64,000 bases of DNA. It comes from Pseudomonas extremaustralis (GTDB taxonomy: Bacteria; Pseudomonadota; Gammaproteobacteria; Pseudomonadales; Pseudomonadaceae). Position 1 is the first letter of the stretch; every line of letters begins with the position of its first letter. The DNA is taken from NCBI RefSeq assembly GCF_900102035.1, contig NZ_LT629689.1:3704001-3768000 (forward strand), written 5' to 3'. The position numbers and the translations under genes were made by a program. A model generated the notes under the pieces. That model was not told where the DNA came from and did not search any database. It saw only the letters and a program-made list of their open reading frames with translations. Positions 1 through 10,593 of the stretch are shown piece by piece.

Positions 1-38
1 AGTACGCTGCTACCAATATAGCGATCGAGCTTAGCCAC
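1..38 (-). CDS. lptG: LptG, LPS export ABC transporter permease (N-terminal fragment)
   Basis: Only the first 12 codons lie in the window. A GTG at 38 opens a frame reading (V/M)AKLDRYIGSSV, which matches the usual LptG N-terminus. The start overlaps the lptF stop codon (TAA at 31-33), the standard translationally coupled lptF-lptG arrangement. LptG pairs with LptF in the inner membrane to extract lipopolysaccharide for the Lpt bridge. The gene continues beyond base 1. Confidence 0.8.
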   Translation of the reverse strand, partial: MAKLDRYIGSSV

Positions 39-1148
39 GAGCCAACTCCTTCTGGCCACGATGGCTCATCATTTTCAAGCGTAGGGGCTCCCAATAAAGC
101 AGCCCCAGGCCGATCATCAGGAAGATCCCGTGTACCCACCACAGGCCGAGGAGCGGCGACAGCTTGCCTTTCTCCAGGGAGCCACGGGCGGAAATCAGGA
201 TAGTCAGGTAAGCCATGTACAGCAGGATCGCCGGCAACAGCTTGAGGAAACGTCCCTGGCGCGGGTTGACGCGCGACAGCGGCACCGCCATCAGGGTCAC
301 GATAAACACCAGCAGCGGCAGGGAAATACGCCATTGCAGTTCGGCGATCGAGCGCAACTCCTTGCTGCCCAGCAGCTCGGATGTGGGGAGAGCGTCGCGG
401 TCGGTGACTTCGTCGCTGATATCCGGGCGAGCCAGCATCGCGCCATAAGTGTCGTACTTGATCGCACGATAATCAGCCATGCCGGGGCTACCGTCGTAGC
501 GATAGCCATTTTCCAGAATCAGGTAGCGGCTGCCGTCAGGACGCACTTCCTGGCGACCGGAATCGGCCACCAGTACGGAAATACCACGGTCTTTCTTGTC
601 CTGGCCCAAACGTTTCTCGGAGATGAACACACCGCCCAGATTGGCGCGATCGTCGGTCAAGGTTTCCGTGTAAGTCACCCGCGAACCGTCACTGAGCGCC
701 TGGAAGCGGCCGGGTTCAAGGGTATCGAACTCAGTCATCGCATCCTGTTTGTTCAATACCAACTGAAATTGCATGGCGCCCTGGGGGCCAGGCTCAGGCT
801 CAGCCAGGCCACGATCAGCGCGACGCCGGCGGCCGGGATCATGGTCATGCCCAGCAGGCGCTGCTGGCTCATGCCGGTGGCCGAGAGCACGGTCATTTCG
901 CTCTCAAGGTACAGACGGCCATAAGCCAGCAGAATCCCGAGGAACAGGCCCAAGGGCAGGATCAGTTGCAGGAACCCCGGCAGGCGAAAGCCCATGATCA
1001 GGAACAGCGAGCCCGGGTCCAGGGCGCCGGAGGCAGCCTGGGCCAGGTATTTGACGAAACGACCACTCATGATGATGACTAGCAACACCGCACTCACGGC
1101 ACTCAGGGTCAACAGGACTTCGCGGGACAGATAACGGAAGACGATCAA
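31..1148 (-). pseudogene. lptF: LptF, LPS export ABC transporter permease, interrupted by a -1 frameshift
   Basis: Two adjacent minus-strand frames together make a full LptF of about 370 aa. The first (from 1148) has the N-terminal membrane segments (IVFRYLSREV, then helices to about residue 120). The second (to 31) has the periplasmic jellyroll-like domain and the last helices (LPLLVFIVTLMAVPLSRV). The switch lies at a G5 run (C5 on the coding strand) at 783-787: one more C restores ..LSLAPQGAMQFQLVLN.. in one frame. The start is probably TTG at 1148, with GGAG 7 nt upstream and the family's IVFRYL N-terminus; the in-frame GTG at 1157 directly abuts that GGA. LptF is essential in related bacteria, so a homopolymer sequencing error is at least as likely as real inactivation. 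It is divergent from pepA. Confidence 0.88.
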
Positions 1149-1421
1149 ACCAGACACTCCAGGGTTGTCAGGCTAAGGCGGCCAAACAAGCAAGCATACC
1201 GAGTCAGCCCGTTTCAAAGGGGCCGGCTAAAAAGATGGCGCATTATCCTGTGATTGACCGCGCCTGTCACGGAGCTTGCTCACGCGCAGGCACAAAGCGT
1301 GCACCAAGGGTTGTCAGGCTCCGCCGGCGAGGTTCAAACTGCGGCCTTTGCCGCTGGCGGTTTACACGGCTGCCGCGCTTTAAAGCCTGGTTACGAATGC
1401 CAGGCTCTCAGACCTTTATAA

Positions 1422-2924
<1,503 letters not shown>

Positions 2925-2950
2925 GCATCACTGACCGGCCACGGCCCGCT

Positions 2951-3050
2951 GTAGGAGCGAGCTTGCTCGCGAAGATCATCAACGATAACGCGTTCATGCT
3001 GAATGAACGCATCGTCCTCAGGTTTTTCGCGAGCAAGCTCGCTCCTGCAG
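2951..3050. repeat. REP doublet (REPIN), GAGCGAGCTTGCTCGCG family
   Basis: Two inverted REP units, GTAGGAGCGAGCTTGCTCGCG and its near-complement ending GCGAGCAAGCTCGCTCCTGC, flank about 55 nt of unrelated sequence. The same unit pair recurs at 26872-26968 and 48386-48486. It lies in the pepA-holC gap, where such elements commonly sit, and could fold into a long hairpin in the transcript. Confidence 0.9.
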
Positions 3051-3083
3051 TAAGCCGGCGCGACGGCAGTTCCAGGAAATGCA

Positions 3084-3512
3084 ATGACCCAAGTCGACTT
3101 CTATATATTGCCCAGCGCCGACCCGCTCGCGCGCCTGGACTTTGCCTGCAAACTCACCGAAAAAGCCTGGCGCATGGGCCACCGCATCTACCTGCATTGC
3201 AACGATGCCGCCCAACGCGACGAGCTCGACGCCCGCCTGTGGCGCTTCAAGGGTGAAAGCTTCGTGCCCCACGGCACTGCCGAATCGGAACCCGAAGGCC
3301 AGGTTGTCCTGGGCCTGGGCGAAAGTTGCGGCGATCACCATGACCTGCTGATCAACCTGGACCTGAAAGTACCGCCGTTCGCCAAGGCCTTCGCCCGTGT
3401 GGCGGAAGTGGTGGTGGAGGATCCGGCTATTCGTCAGGCCGCGCGGGAGAGTTTCCGTTTCTACCGCGAACAGGGCTATCCTTTGCAAGATCACCGGCTA
3501 CAACGACTTTGA
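3084..3512 (+). CDS. holC: DNA polymerase III chi subunit
   Basis: 142 aa, matching the HolC family (about 140-150 aa). The chi subunit sits in the clamp-loader complex and links the replisome to single-stranded-DNA-binding protein. Recognisable features are the N-terminal VDFYIL strand, the CxLxEKAWRMGHRIYLHC region near residues 24-42, and the GESFVPHG and LLINL blocks. The ATG follows GGAAATGCA. It is followed after 4 nt by a small gene and then valS, a conserved pseudomonad order. Confidence 0.94.
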   Translation: MTQVDFYILPSADPLARLDFACKLTEKAWRMGHRIYLHCNDAAQRDELDARLWRFKGESFVPHGTAESEPEGQVVLGLGESCGDHHDLLINLDLKVPPFAKAFARVAEVVVEDPAIRQAARESFRFYREQGYPLQDHRLQRL

Positions 3513-3516
3513 GCAC

Positions 3517-3912
3517 ATGATGGACACTCCCAACCCTATAAAAAAAGATGGCCACCTGCTGGACGACCTGGAGTCGATCCGTCAGTTGCTGGGTGATGAT
3601 GGCTTGCAACCGCCGCTGCTGACCGAAGCAGTCAATGGCGAAGTACAGATTCCGCTGTTGTTCGACATGGTTGGCAGCAAGCCGGACGCGCCGCAACCGC
3701 CTGTCGAAGCCCCCGTGCCCCCGCCCGTCGCCCCTGCTGCCGCCGAAAAAAGCGCCGACGCCCTGTTGCTGCACCTGGATAACGAACTGCGTGCCGCCGC
3801 CCAACTGATCATGCAAGACGTGATCGACGACTTTGCCCCGCATATCGAAACCGAGATCAAGCGGCGCATGGATGCGCGGATGGAGCGGTTGCTCAGCCAA
3901 TACCAGTCCTGA
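3517..3912 (+). CDS. Conserved hypothetical protein between holC and valS
   Basis: 131 aa (130 if the second of two adjacent ATGs is used), starting 4 nt after the holC stop, so probably co-translated. The N-terminal third is acidic (HLLDDLESIRQLLGDD), the middle is a Pro/Ala-rich linker (about residues 50-75), and the C-terminal part is a predicted amphipathic helix pair (ELRAAAQLIMQDVIDDFAPHIE, then KRRMDARMERLL). I recognise it as a small gene usually found at this position in Pseudomonas, but no function is known to me. Its place in a replication/translation operon does not by itself give a role. Confidence 0.8.
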   Translation: MMDTPNPIKKDGHLLDDLESIRQLLGDDGLQPPLLTEAVNGEVQIPLLFDMVGSKPDAPQPPVEAPVPPPVAPAAAEKSADALLLHLDNELRAAAQLIMQDVIDDFAPHIETEIKRRMDARMERLLSQYQS

Positions 3913-3928
3913 GCCCCCCACATCCCTC

Positions 3929-4018
3929 TGTGGGAGGGGGCTTGCTTCCGATGGCGGTGGGTCAGTTTATGGCGAGGGAGACTGACACGCCCTCATCGGG
4001 AGCAAGCCCCCTCCCACA
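3929..4018. repeat. REP doublet (REPIN), GTGGGAGGGGGCTTGCTYCCGAT family
   Basis: TGTGGGAGGGGGCTTGCTTCCGAT is followed about 35 nt later by the inverted partner ATCGGGAGCAAGCCCCCTCCCACA. Related doublets are at 47093-47183 and 60211-60298. It fills the gap before valS. Confidence 0.9.
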
Positions 4019-4123
4019 CTCGATCGCATGCACCTTAAGCCTGTCTTCACCTCGCCCTGCGCCCTATCCCCCGTTATACTTGCCGGCTTTCCTGAATTAA
4101 TGCCAACTAGGGTCCCGCCGCGC

Positions 4124-6970
4124 ATGGATAAGACCTACCAGCCGCACGCTATTGAAACTTCCTGGTACCAGACCTGGGAGTCCGAGAATTATTTCGCTCC
4201 GCAAGGCGCGGGCGATTCCTACACCATCATGATTCCGCCACCGAACGTCACTGGCAGCCTGCACATGGGCCATGGCTTCAACAATGCGATCATGGATGCA
4301 CTGATCCGTTTCCGCCGCATGCAGGGCCGCAACACCCTGTGGCAACCGGGTACCGACCACGCCGGTATCGCCACCCAGATGCTGGTGGAACGCCAACTCG
4401 AAGCCACCGGCCAGAGCCGTCACGACCTGGGCCGCGAAAAATTCCTGGAGAAAATCTGGGAATGGAAGGACCAGTCCGGCGGCAACATCAGCCGTCAGAT
4501 CCGTCGCCTGGGTTCGTCCGTCGACTGGAGCCGCGAGCGCTTCACCATGGACGACGGCCTGTCGGAAGCCGTGAAAGAAGCTTTTGTGCGCCTGCATGAA
4601 GACGGCCTGATCTACCGCGGCAAGCGCCTGGTCAACTGGGATACCAAGCTGCACACGGCGATTTCCGACCTCGAAGTGGAAAACCACGACGAGAAAGGTT
4701 TCCTGTGGAACCTCAAGTACCCGCTGGCCGACGGCGCCAAGACCGCTGAAGGCAACGACTACCTGATCGTCGCCACCACCCGTCCGGAAACCATGCTCGG
4801 CGACGCCGCCGTGGCCGTTAACCCGAACGACGAGCGCTACCAGGCCCTGATCGGCAAGTTCGTCGAGTTGCCGCTGGTCGGCCGCCGTATCCCGATCATC
4901 GCCGACGACTACTGCGACCCTGAATTCGGCACCGGCTGCGTGAAAATCACCCCAGCCCACGACTTCAACGACTACGAAGTCGGCAAACGCCACAACCTGC
5001 CGCTGCTGAACATCTTCGACAAGAATGCTGCCGTGCTGCCGGCCTGCCAGGTGTTCAACCTCGATGGCACGCTGAACGACAGCATCGACGGCAAGATCCC
5101 GGCCGAATACGTCGGCCTCGACCGCTTCGAAGCGCGCAAGCGGATCGTTGCCGACTTCGACGCCGCCGGCCTGCTGGTCAGCGTCGACGATCACAACCTG
5201 AAAGTGCCGAAGGGCGACCGCTCCGGCACCATCATCGAGCCGTGGCTGACCGACCAGTGGTACGTGTCCACCAAACCGCTGGCAGAGCCTGCCATTGCAG
5301 CGGTGGAAGACGGCCGCATCCAATTCGTGCCTAAACAGTACGAAAACATGTACTTCTCGTGGATGCGCGACATCCAGGACTGGTGCATCAGCCGTCAGCT
5401 GTGGTGGGGCCACCGCATTCCGGCCTGGTACGACGAGTCGGGCAAGGTCTATGTCGGCCGCGACGAAGCCGAAGTTCGCGCCAAGCACAACCTCGGCCCG
5501 GACGTGGCGCTGCAACAGGACAACGATGTTCTGGACACCTGGTTCAGTTCGGGCCTGTGGACCTTCTCCACCCTGGGCTGGCCGCAGCAGACCGAATTCC
5601 TGAAGAAATTCCACTCCACCGACGTGCTGGTCACCGGCTTCGACATCATTTTCTTCTGGGTTGCCCGGATGATCATGCTGACCATGCACCTGGTGAAGAA
5701 CGAAGACGGCACGCCGCAGGTACCGTTCAAGACCGTGTACGTCCATGGCCTGGTGCGTGATGGCCAGGGCCAGAAGATGTCCAAGTCCAAGGGCAACGTC
5801 CTGGACCCGCTGGACATCATCGACGGCATCGACCTGGAAACCCTGGTGCAGAAACGCACCTCGGGCCTGATGCAGCCGAAACTGGCGAAGAAGATCGAGA
5901 AGCAGACCCGCGAGGAGTTCGCCGACGGCATCGCCAGCTACGGCACCGACGCCCTGCGCTTCACTTTCTGCTCGCTGGCGTCCACCGGTCGCGACATCAA
6001 GTTCGACATGGGCCGCGTCGAAGGCTATCGCAACTTCTGCAACAAGATCTGGAACGCTGCGCGCTACGTGCTGGATAAAGGCGAAGACTGCGGCCAGAAC
6101 GGCGAAGAAGTCGAACTGACCCTGGCCGATCGCTGGATCATCTCGCAACTGCAGCGCACCGAAGCCGAAGTGACCCGTCAGCTCGACCAGTTCCGTTTCG
6201 ACCTGGCCGCGCAGGCCTTGTACGAGTTCATCTGGAACCAGTATTGCGACTGGTACCTGGAACTGTCCAAGCCGGTGCTGTGGGACGAAAACGCGCCGAT
6301 CGAACGCCAGCGCGGCACCCGTCGCACCCTGGTGCGCGTGCTGGAAGTGGCCCTGCGTCTGGCCCACCCGTTCATGCCGTTCATCACCGAAGAAATCTGG
6401 CAGCGCCTCGCGCCGCTGGCCGGTATCCAAGGCAAGACCATCATGCTGCAGCCTTGGCCGGTGGCCAACGAAGCCCGCATCGATGAGGCCGCCGAAAGCG
6501 ATATCGAATGGCTCAAGACCCTGATGCTCGGCACGCGCAACATCCGCGCCGAGATGAACATCGGGCCTGGCAAACCACTGGCCGTGTTCGTGAAGAACGC
6601 CAGTGCCGAGGATCAGCGTCGCCTCACCGAGAACGATGCCCTGCTCAAGAAGCTGGCGAAGCTGGAGTCGATCACCGTATTGGCTGACGGCGCCGAAGCA
6701 CCGCTGTCCGCCACCGCGCTGGTCGGCGACATGGAAGTGCTGGTGCCGATGGCCGGCCTGATCGACAAGGGCGCCGAACTGGCCCGTCTCGACAAGGAAA
6801 TCCTGCGTCTGCAAGGCGAAGTGCAACGGGTGGGCGGCAAGCTGTCCAACGCGGCGTTCGTCGACAAGGCGCCGGCTGAAGTGATCGAGAAAGAACGCGC
6901 CAAGCTGGCCGAGGCTGAACAGGCCTTGGGCAAGTTGGCCGAGCAACATGCGCGGATTTCCAGCCTGTAA
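4124..6970 (+). CDS. valS: Valyl-tRNA synthetase
   Basis: 948 aa, close to E. coli ValS (951). This class I synthetase charges tRNA-Val. Visible motifs are the HIGH-type signature [15 protein letters not shown] (about residues 39-53), the KMSKS loop ([11 protein letters not shown], near residue 552), a CP1 editing domain between them ([17 protein letters not shown]), and a C-terminal coiled-coil arm (residues about 880-945, rich in Lys/Glu/Leu). The start is placed at ATG 4124 ([11 protein letters not shown]); an in-frame ATG at 4028 would add 32 residues foreign to the family and lies just after the REP doublet. A strong intrinsic terminator follows. Confidence 0.97.
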   Translation: MDKTYQPHAIETSWYQTWESENYFAPQGAGDSYTIMIPPPNVTGSLHMGHGFNNAIMDALIRFRRMQGRNTLWQPGTDHAGIATQMLVERQLEATGQSRHDLGREKFLEKIWEWKDQSGGNISRQIRRLGSSVDWSRERFTMDDGLSEAVKEAFVRLHEDGLIYRGKRLVNWDTKLHTAISDLEVENHDEKGFLWNLKYPLADGAKTAEGNDYLIVATTRPETMLGDAAVAVNPNDERYQALIGKFVELPLVGRRIPIIADDYCDPEFGTGCVKITPAHDFNDYEVGKRHNLPLLNIFDKNAAVLPACQVFNLDGTLNDSIDGKIPAEYVGLDRFEARKRIVADFDAAGLLVSVDDHNLKVPKGDRSGTIIEPWLTDQWYVSTKPLAEPAIAAVEDGRIQFVPKQYENMYFSWMRDIQDWCISRQLWWGHRIPAWYDESGKVYVGRDEAEVRAKHNLGPDVALQQDNDVLDTWFSSGLWTFSTLGWPQQTEFLKKFHSTDVLVTGFDIIFFWVARMIMLTMHLVKNEDGTPQVPFKTVYVHGLVRDGQGQKMSKSKGNVLDPLDIIDGIDLETLVQKRTSGLMQPKLAKKIEKQTREEFADGIASYGTDALRFTFCSLASTGRDIKFDMGRVEGYRNFCNKIWNAARYVLDKGEDCGQNGEEVELTLADRWIISQLQRTEAEVTRQLDQFRFDLAAQALYEFIWNQYCDWYLELSKPVLWDENAPIERQRGTRRTLVRVLEVALRLAHPFMPFITEEIWQRLAPLAGIQGKTIMLQPWPVANEARIDEAAESDIEWLKTLMLGTRNIRAEMNIGPGKPLAVFVKNASAEDQRRLTENDALLKKLAKLESITVLADGAEAPLSATALVGDMEVLVPMAGLIDKGAELARLDKEILRLQGEVQRVGGKLSNAAFVDKAPAEVIEKERAKLAEAEQALGKLAEQHARISSL

Positions 6971-6985
6971 GGGGCAAGCCGTATA

Positions 6986-7016
6986 AAAAGAGAGACCTTC
7001 GGGTCTCTTTTTTTTT
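6986..7016 (+). terminator. Rho-independent terminator of valS
   Basis: AGAGACC-TTCG-GGTCTCT hairpin (6991-7008) followed by a run of T residues, 16 nt after the valS stop. The UUCG tetraloop makes it strong. Confidence 0.93.
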
Positions 7017-7082
7017 GCCCGCCATAACAAGCTGGGGAATGTGGGACAATGCCCGCCACTTTGAGCCAACACCAGAATCAAC

Positions 7083-8105
7083 ATGACCGCCCCGAGCACA
7101 CCCAAACCTGCGCGCAAGAAGCCTAAAACCGCCACCCCGGCCAAACCCGTGGTGCCGCGTAAAGAAGCGACCCTGCACCCACGCAACCGCCACCAGGGCC
7201 GTTACGACTTCCCGGCGCTGATCAAGACCACGCCGGAACTGGCGCAATTCGTGATCATCAACCCCTATGGCAAGGAAAGCATCGACTTCGCCAGCCCGGA
7301 CGCGGTGCGGGTGTTCAACCGGGCGCTGTTGAAAGCCTTCTATGGCATCCAGCATTGGGACATCCCGGCGGACTACCTCTGCCCACCAGTGCCAGGGCGT
7401 GCGGACTACGTGCATTTCCTCGCCGACCTGCTGGCCAGCGTCAACGGCGGTGAGATTCCCCGCGGTGCGCCGGTCAAGGTGCTGGATATCGGCATGGGCG
7501 CCAACTGCGTCTACCCGCTGATCGGCTACAGCGACTATCGCTGGCACTTTCTCGGTTCGGAGATCGATCCGACAGCCGTCGCGGCCGCCAAGGCCATCGT
7601 GCAGTCCAACGGGCTGAACAAGGCGATCCAGTTGCGCCAGCAGACCAACCCCAAGCACATCCTGCTGGGCCTGCTGGAGCCGGGCGAGCGTTTTGACCTG
7701 ACCATGTGCAACCCGCCGTTCCATGCATCCATGGACGAAGCCACCAAAGGCAGCGAGCGCAAGTGGCGCGCGCTGGGCAAGGCAGACCCCAAACGCAAAT
7801 TGCCGGTGCTGAACTTCGGTGGTCAGTCGGCCGAGCTGTGGTGCGAAGGCGGTGAAGCACGCTTTGTGACGCAACTGATCGCCGAGAGCGCGCATTTTGC
7901 CCACAAGGTCTTGTGGTTCAGCACCCTGGTATCGAAAGCGTCGAACCTGCCCGCCATCGAGATCGCGCTGAAAAAAGCCGGTGTGCTGGAAAGCCAGGTG
8001 GTGGAAATGTCCCAGGGTCAGAAGCAGAGTCGCTTCGTAGCCTGGACCTTCCAGACCAAAAGCGAGCAACAGGTATGGCGCCAGCGCTGGGCGCGCAAAG
8101 ACTGA
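7083..8105 (+). CDS. rlmF: 23S rRNA (adenine(1618)-N6)-methyltransferase
   Basis: 340 aa. The protein has a basic Lys/Pro/Ala-rich N-terminus (about 30 residues), then [12 protein letters not shown], which is typical of RlmF. The SAM-binding motif is [16 protein letters not shown] (near residue 140) and the N6-adenine methyltransferase motif is NPPF, followed by HASMDEA (near residue 212). RlmF methylates A1618 of 23S rRNA. It is a single gene with its own short upstream gap after the valS terminator, and converges on hupN. Confidence 0.95.
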   Translation: MTAPSTPKPARKKPKTATPAKPVVPRKEATLHPRNRHQGRYDFPALIKTTPELAQFVIINPYGKESIDFASPDAVRVFNRALLKAFYGIQHWDIPADYLCPPVPGRADYVHFLADLLASVNGGEIPRGAPVKVLDIGMGANCVYPLIGYSDYRWHFLGSEIDPTAVAAAKAIVQSNGLNKAIQLRQQTNPKHILLGLLEPGERFDLTMCNPPFHASMDEATKGSERKWRALGKADPKRKLPVLNFGGQSAELWCEGGEARFVTQLIAESAHFAHKVLWFSTLVSKASNLPAIEIALKKAGVLESQVVEMSQGQKQSRFVAWTFQTKSEQQVWRQRWARKD

Positions 8106-8110
8106 ACCCT

Positions 8111-8138
8111 GTGGCGAGGGCGCTTGCTCCCTCGCCAC
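8111..8138. repeat. Single REP-like palindrome
   Basis: GTGGCGAGGG-CGCTTG-CTCCCTCGCCAC forms a hairpin with near-perfect 10-bp arms just after the rlmF stop. It resembles one half of a Pseudomonas REP doublet but stands alone. Confidence 0.65.
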
Positions 8139-8160
8139 TGCGCACAAATCGCAGGCAACA

Positions 8161-8200
8161 AAAAACCGTGCCCGGATCGCTCCGGAGCACGGTTTTTTTT
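8161..8200. terminator. Bidirectional intrinsic terminator between rlmF and hupN
   Basis: AAAAACCGTGC...GCACGGTTTTTTTT, with an inner CCGGA/TCCGG stem, lies between two convergent genes. A-run and T-run flanks let it work in both directions. Confidence 0.88.
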
Positions 8201-8208
8201 GCTGCGTC

Positions 8209-8490
8209 TTACTTGTTAACAGCGTCGGTCAGGCTTTTGGCCACAACCAGCTTGATAACTTTCTTGGCAGCGATTTCGATGGCAGCGCCAGTCGAAGGGT
8301 TACGGCCAGTACGGGCAGGACGCTCGGTCACTTTCAGTTTGCCAACGCCTGGCAGAGTGATTTCGCCGCCGTTTTCCAGCTGGTCAGCAACAACTTGGCT
8401 CAGTTGGTCCAGCAGAGCGCGCACGGTGGTTTTCGGTGCGTCTACTGCTTCAGCCAGGTCAGCGATCAGTTGGTCTTTAGTAATAGCCAT
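8209..8490 (-). CDS. hupN: HU-family DNA-binding protein (HupN type)
   Basis: 93 aa, the size of HU/IHF subunits. The HU signature region is seen as RPARTGRNPSTGAAIEI (about residues 57-73), with the DNA-embracing beta arm and its Pro at the tip, and an N-terminal helix pair (TKDQLIADLAEAV). The sequence differs from the main HupA/HupB (for example the LPGVGKLKV core). Its position next to ndpA matches the third pseudomonad HU paralogue, HupN; that assignment rests on gene order. It binds and bends DNA without strong sequence preference. A bidirectional terminator lies downstream. Confidence 0.88.
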   Translation of the reverse strand: MAITKDQLIADLAEAVDAPKTTVRALLDQLSQVVADQLENGGEITLPGVGKLKVTERPARTGRNPSTGAAIEIAAKKVIKLVVAKSLTDAVNK

Positions 8491-8887
8491 TGTGGTGTTC
8501 CTTCCCTATCAAATTCATATGGATTGCAGAGTGCAGTGTCAGCCGTCGAGCCCGACCGTCATGGCCTGGCCCCCCCGGCTATAACCTCGGAGATCGGGGT
8601 TATAGATGCTTGAAACGGGGATTGGTTCGACCTGACAGATGCTGAATGCACGCTTAACGCCGAGTCATGGCGTAAGACCGGGCAAAACTAGCACAGAGAC
8701 GGGGAAATATCCGCCTCAACATACCCATTTGGTCAGCTTTATCGCTCTAAACCGTGAAAAAAAGGCATATGGCCCGTGGGAGGCCGGCCAAAACCGCCTT
8801 GGACGCGTGTCTTGGCCAATGGGTGCGGTACACTGGGCAACTTTTCGGGGAGACCAACCGCTCCCCTATCAACCAGCCGAGAAGCCT
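8491..8887. other. Divergent intergenic region between hupN and ndpA
   Basis: About 400 nt with no coding sequence I can support. It must carry the hupN promoter (leftward) and the ndpA promoter (rightward). A frame open upstream of the ndpA ATG reads through it, but the protein family starts at 8888, so the extension is not considered coding. No clear regulator box was seen. Confidence 0.6.
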
Positions 8888-9892
8888 ATGCCGATCCGTC
8901 ATTGCATCGTCCACCTGATCGACAAAAAACCCGACGGCACACCCGCAGTTCTCCACGCCCGCGACTCCGAGCTCGCCGAGTCGGCCTCCATCGAGAACAT
9001 GCTTGCCGACCTCAACGAGAGCTACAACGCCAAACAAGGCAAGGCCTGGGGGTTCTTCCATGCCGAGTCGGGCGCGCACCCGTTCAGCGGCTGGTTGAAG
9101 GACTATTTCGACGGTGGCCAGGATTTCACCACCTTCAGCCGCACGGCCGTCGAGCACCTGCAGAAGCTGATGGAAGAGTCCAACCTGTCCACCGGCGGCC
9201 ACGTACTGTTTGCCCACTACCAGCAAGGCATGACCGACTACCTGGCCATCGCCCTGCTGCACCACAGCGAAGGCGTGGCGGTGACCGATGAGCTGGACGT
9301 GACCCCGTCGCGCCACCTCGACCTGGGCCAACTGCACCTGGCAGCACGCATCAACGTGTCCGAGTGGCAGAACAACAAGCAGTCCAAGCAGTACATCTCG
9401 TTTATCAAAGGCAAGAACGGCAAGAAGGTCTCGGAATACTTCCGCGACTTTATTGGCTGCCAGGAAGGCATCGACGGCCCCGGCGAAACCCGCACGCTGC
9501 TCAAGGCCTTCAGCGACTTCGTCGAAAGCGAAGACCTGCCGGACGAATCCGCCCGGGAAAAGACCAAGACCCTGGTGGATTACGCCAGCAGCCAGGCCAA
9601 GCTCGGCGAGCCCATGGGCCTGGAAGAATTGTCGGGCTTGATCGATGAAGATCGGCCTAAGGCGTTCTACGACCATATCCGCAACAAGGACTACGGCCTG
9701 TCGCCGGAAATCCCCGCCGACAAACGCACCCTCAACCAATTCCGCCGCTTCACCGGGCGCGCCGAGGGCCTGTCCATCAGTTTTGAAGCGCACCTGCTGG
9801 GCGACAAGATCGAGTACGACGAGGCTGCTGGCACCCTGATCATCAAGGGCCTGCCGACCCAACTGACCGACCAGCTCAAGCGCCGTAACTGA
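8888..9892 (+). CDS. ndpA: Nucleoid-associated protein NdpA/YejK
   Basis: 334 aa, against 335 in E. coli YejK, a 37-kDa nucleoid-associated protein. The start is set at ATG 8888 ([17 protein letters not shown]), which matches the conserved N-terminus. Family landmarks include the [11 protein letters not shown] stretch near residue 101, the [20 protein letters not shown] block near residue 172, and a C-terminal [16 protein letters not shown] region. It is divergent from hupN, another nucleoid gene. Its TGA overlaps the next ATG by one base (TGATG), so a glutaredoxin-like gene is co-translated with it. Confidence 0.93.
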   Translation: MPIRHCIVHLIDKKPDGTPAVLHARDSELAESASIENMLADLNESYNAKQGKAWGFFHAESGAHPFSGWLKDYFDGGQDFTTFSRTAVEHLQKLMEESNLSTGGHVLFAHYQQGMTDYLAIALLHHSEGVAVTDELDVTPSRHLDLGQLHLAARINVSEWQNNKQSKQYISFIKGKNGKKVSEYFRDFIGCQEGIDGPGETRTLLKAFSDFVESEDLPDESAREKTKTLVDYASSQAKLGEPMGLEELSGLIDEDRPKAFYDHIRNKDYGLSPEIPADKRTLNQFRRFTGRAEGLSISFEAHLLGDKIEYDEAAGTLIIKGLPTQLTDQLKRRN

Positions 9893-10242
9893 TGCTTGGC
9901 GGGGTCTTTAAAAAAGTCCTGCTGGTGCTGCTGGTGGTGGTCGTGATCCAGAACTGGGGCAAGATCGAGCGGGTGTTCAACCCGTCCCAGGTGGTTTCGG
10001 AGCAGACACGCGCTTCGGCGCGGGTGGTGCTCTATGCCACCGAGTGGTGCGGCTACTGCAAGCAGATCCGCCGCTTTCTGGACCAGAAAGGCATTCCGTA
10101 CCAGGCCGTGGATATCGACAAGGACGCCCAGGCGCGCAAGGCGTACGAGGCGTTGGGCGGAGGCGGGATTCCGTTCGTGGATGTGAACGGCACGCTGATT
10201 CGCGAGTACAGCCCCGAAAAAATCATGGCGGCGCTGGAATAA
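9892..10242 (+). CDS. Membrane-anchored glutaredoxin-like protein
   Basis: 116 aa. Residues about 5-20 form one hydrophobic segment (VLLVLLVVVVIQ) without a clear cleavage site, so the protein is probably anchored in the inner membrane. The rest is a glutaredoxin fold with the dithiol active site CGYC (Cys53 and Cys56) and the cis-proline loop GIPFVDVNG near residue 94. It should reduce disulfides using glutathione or a thioredoxin-type partner; which side of the membrane the domain faces cannot be decided from sequence. It overlaps the ndpA stop by one base. Confidence 0.85.
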   Translation: MLGGVFKKVLLVLLVVVVIQNWGKIERVFNPSQVVSEQTRASARVVLYATEWCGYCKQIRRFLDQKGIPYQAVDIDKDAQARKAYEALGGGGIPFVDVNGTLIREYSPEKIMAALE

Positions 10243-10266
10243 TCCACAACAGGCACGCGGCAGGGC

Positions 10267-10593
10267 TCAGAGAGTGGCGAAGGCCGCAACGGGGCTGACC
10301 AGTACGCCGAGACCCGCAAGGATCAAGGCCAGCCTCGGCCGATACGGCAACAACAGCACCAGCAACAGTGCGCTGAACATCAGGACAGCGCACCACTGCA
10401 CCAGTCCCAAGCCCCAACCGGCGACGGCCACCGCCGGCCAGATCGACACCGTCAGCACTAACCAACCGGCTATGCGCAAACCCAAGCGCCGACGCGGCGA
10501 CGGCTTGCTGTGCAGCAGCTCGTCGTGATGCCGGTCGGTGGACAGGCACAGCGCGGTAAACCCGGCATAGCACATCAATAGCGCGAGCAGCAT
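10267..10593 (-). CDS. DUF3325 family membrane protein
   Basis: 108 aa with three or four hydrophobic segments (residues 1-18, about 40-58, 63-84 and 88-106). The N-terminus MLLALLMCYAGFTALCL followed by DRHH resembles the DUF3325 family, which pairs with PepSY proteins in pseudomonad iron-related operons. It is the last gene of a three-gene minus-strand unit: its ATG follows the PepSY TGA directly (TGAATG). Function unknown; the operon and Fur box suggest a role tied to iron uptake. Confidence 0.8.
   Translation of the reverse strand: MLLALLMCYAGFTALCLSTDRHHDELLHSKPSPRRRLGLRIAGWLVLTVSIWPAVAVAGWGLGLVQWCAVLMFSALLLVLLLPYRPRLALILAGLGVLVSPVAAFATL

Noticed and set aside
4097..7186. A 1029-codon open frame opposite valS
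   Set aside because: It is the mirror of a high-GC coding gene; composition is His/Gln/Val-rich nonsense and valS on the other strand is certain.
10073..10298. Alternative frames in the glutaredoxin gene
   Set aside because: Only the frame with CGYC, a membrane segment and coupling to ndpA makes sense.
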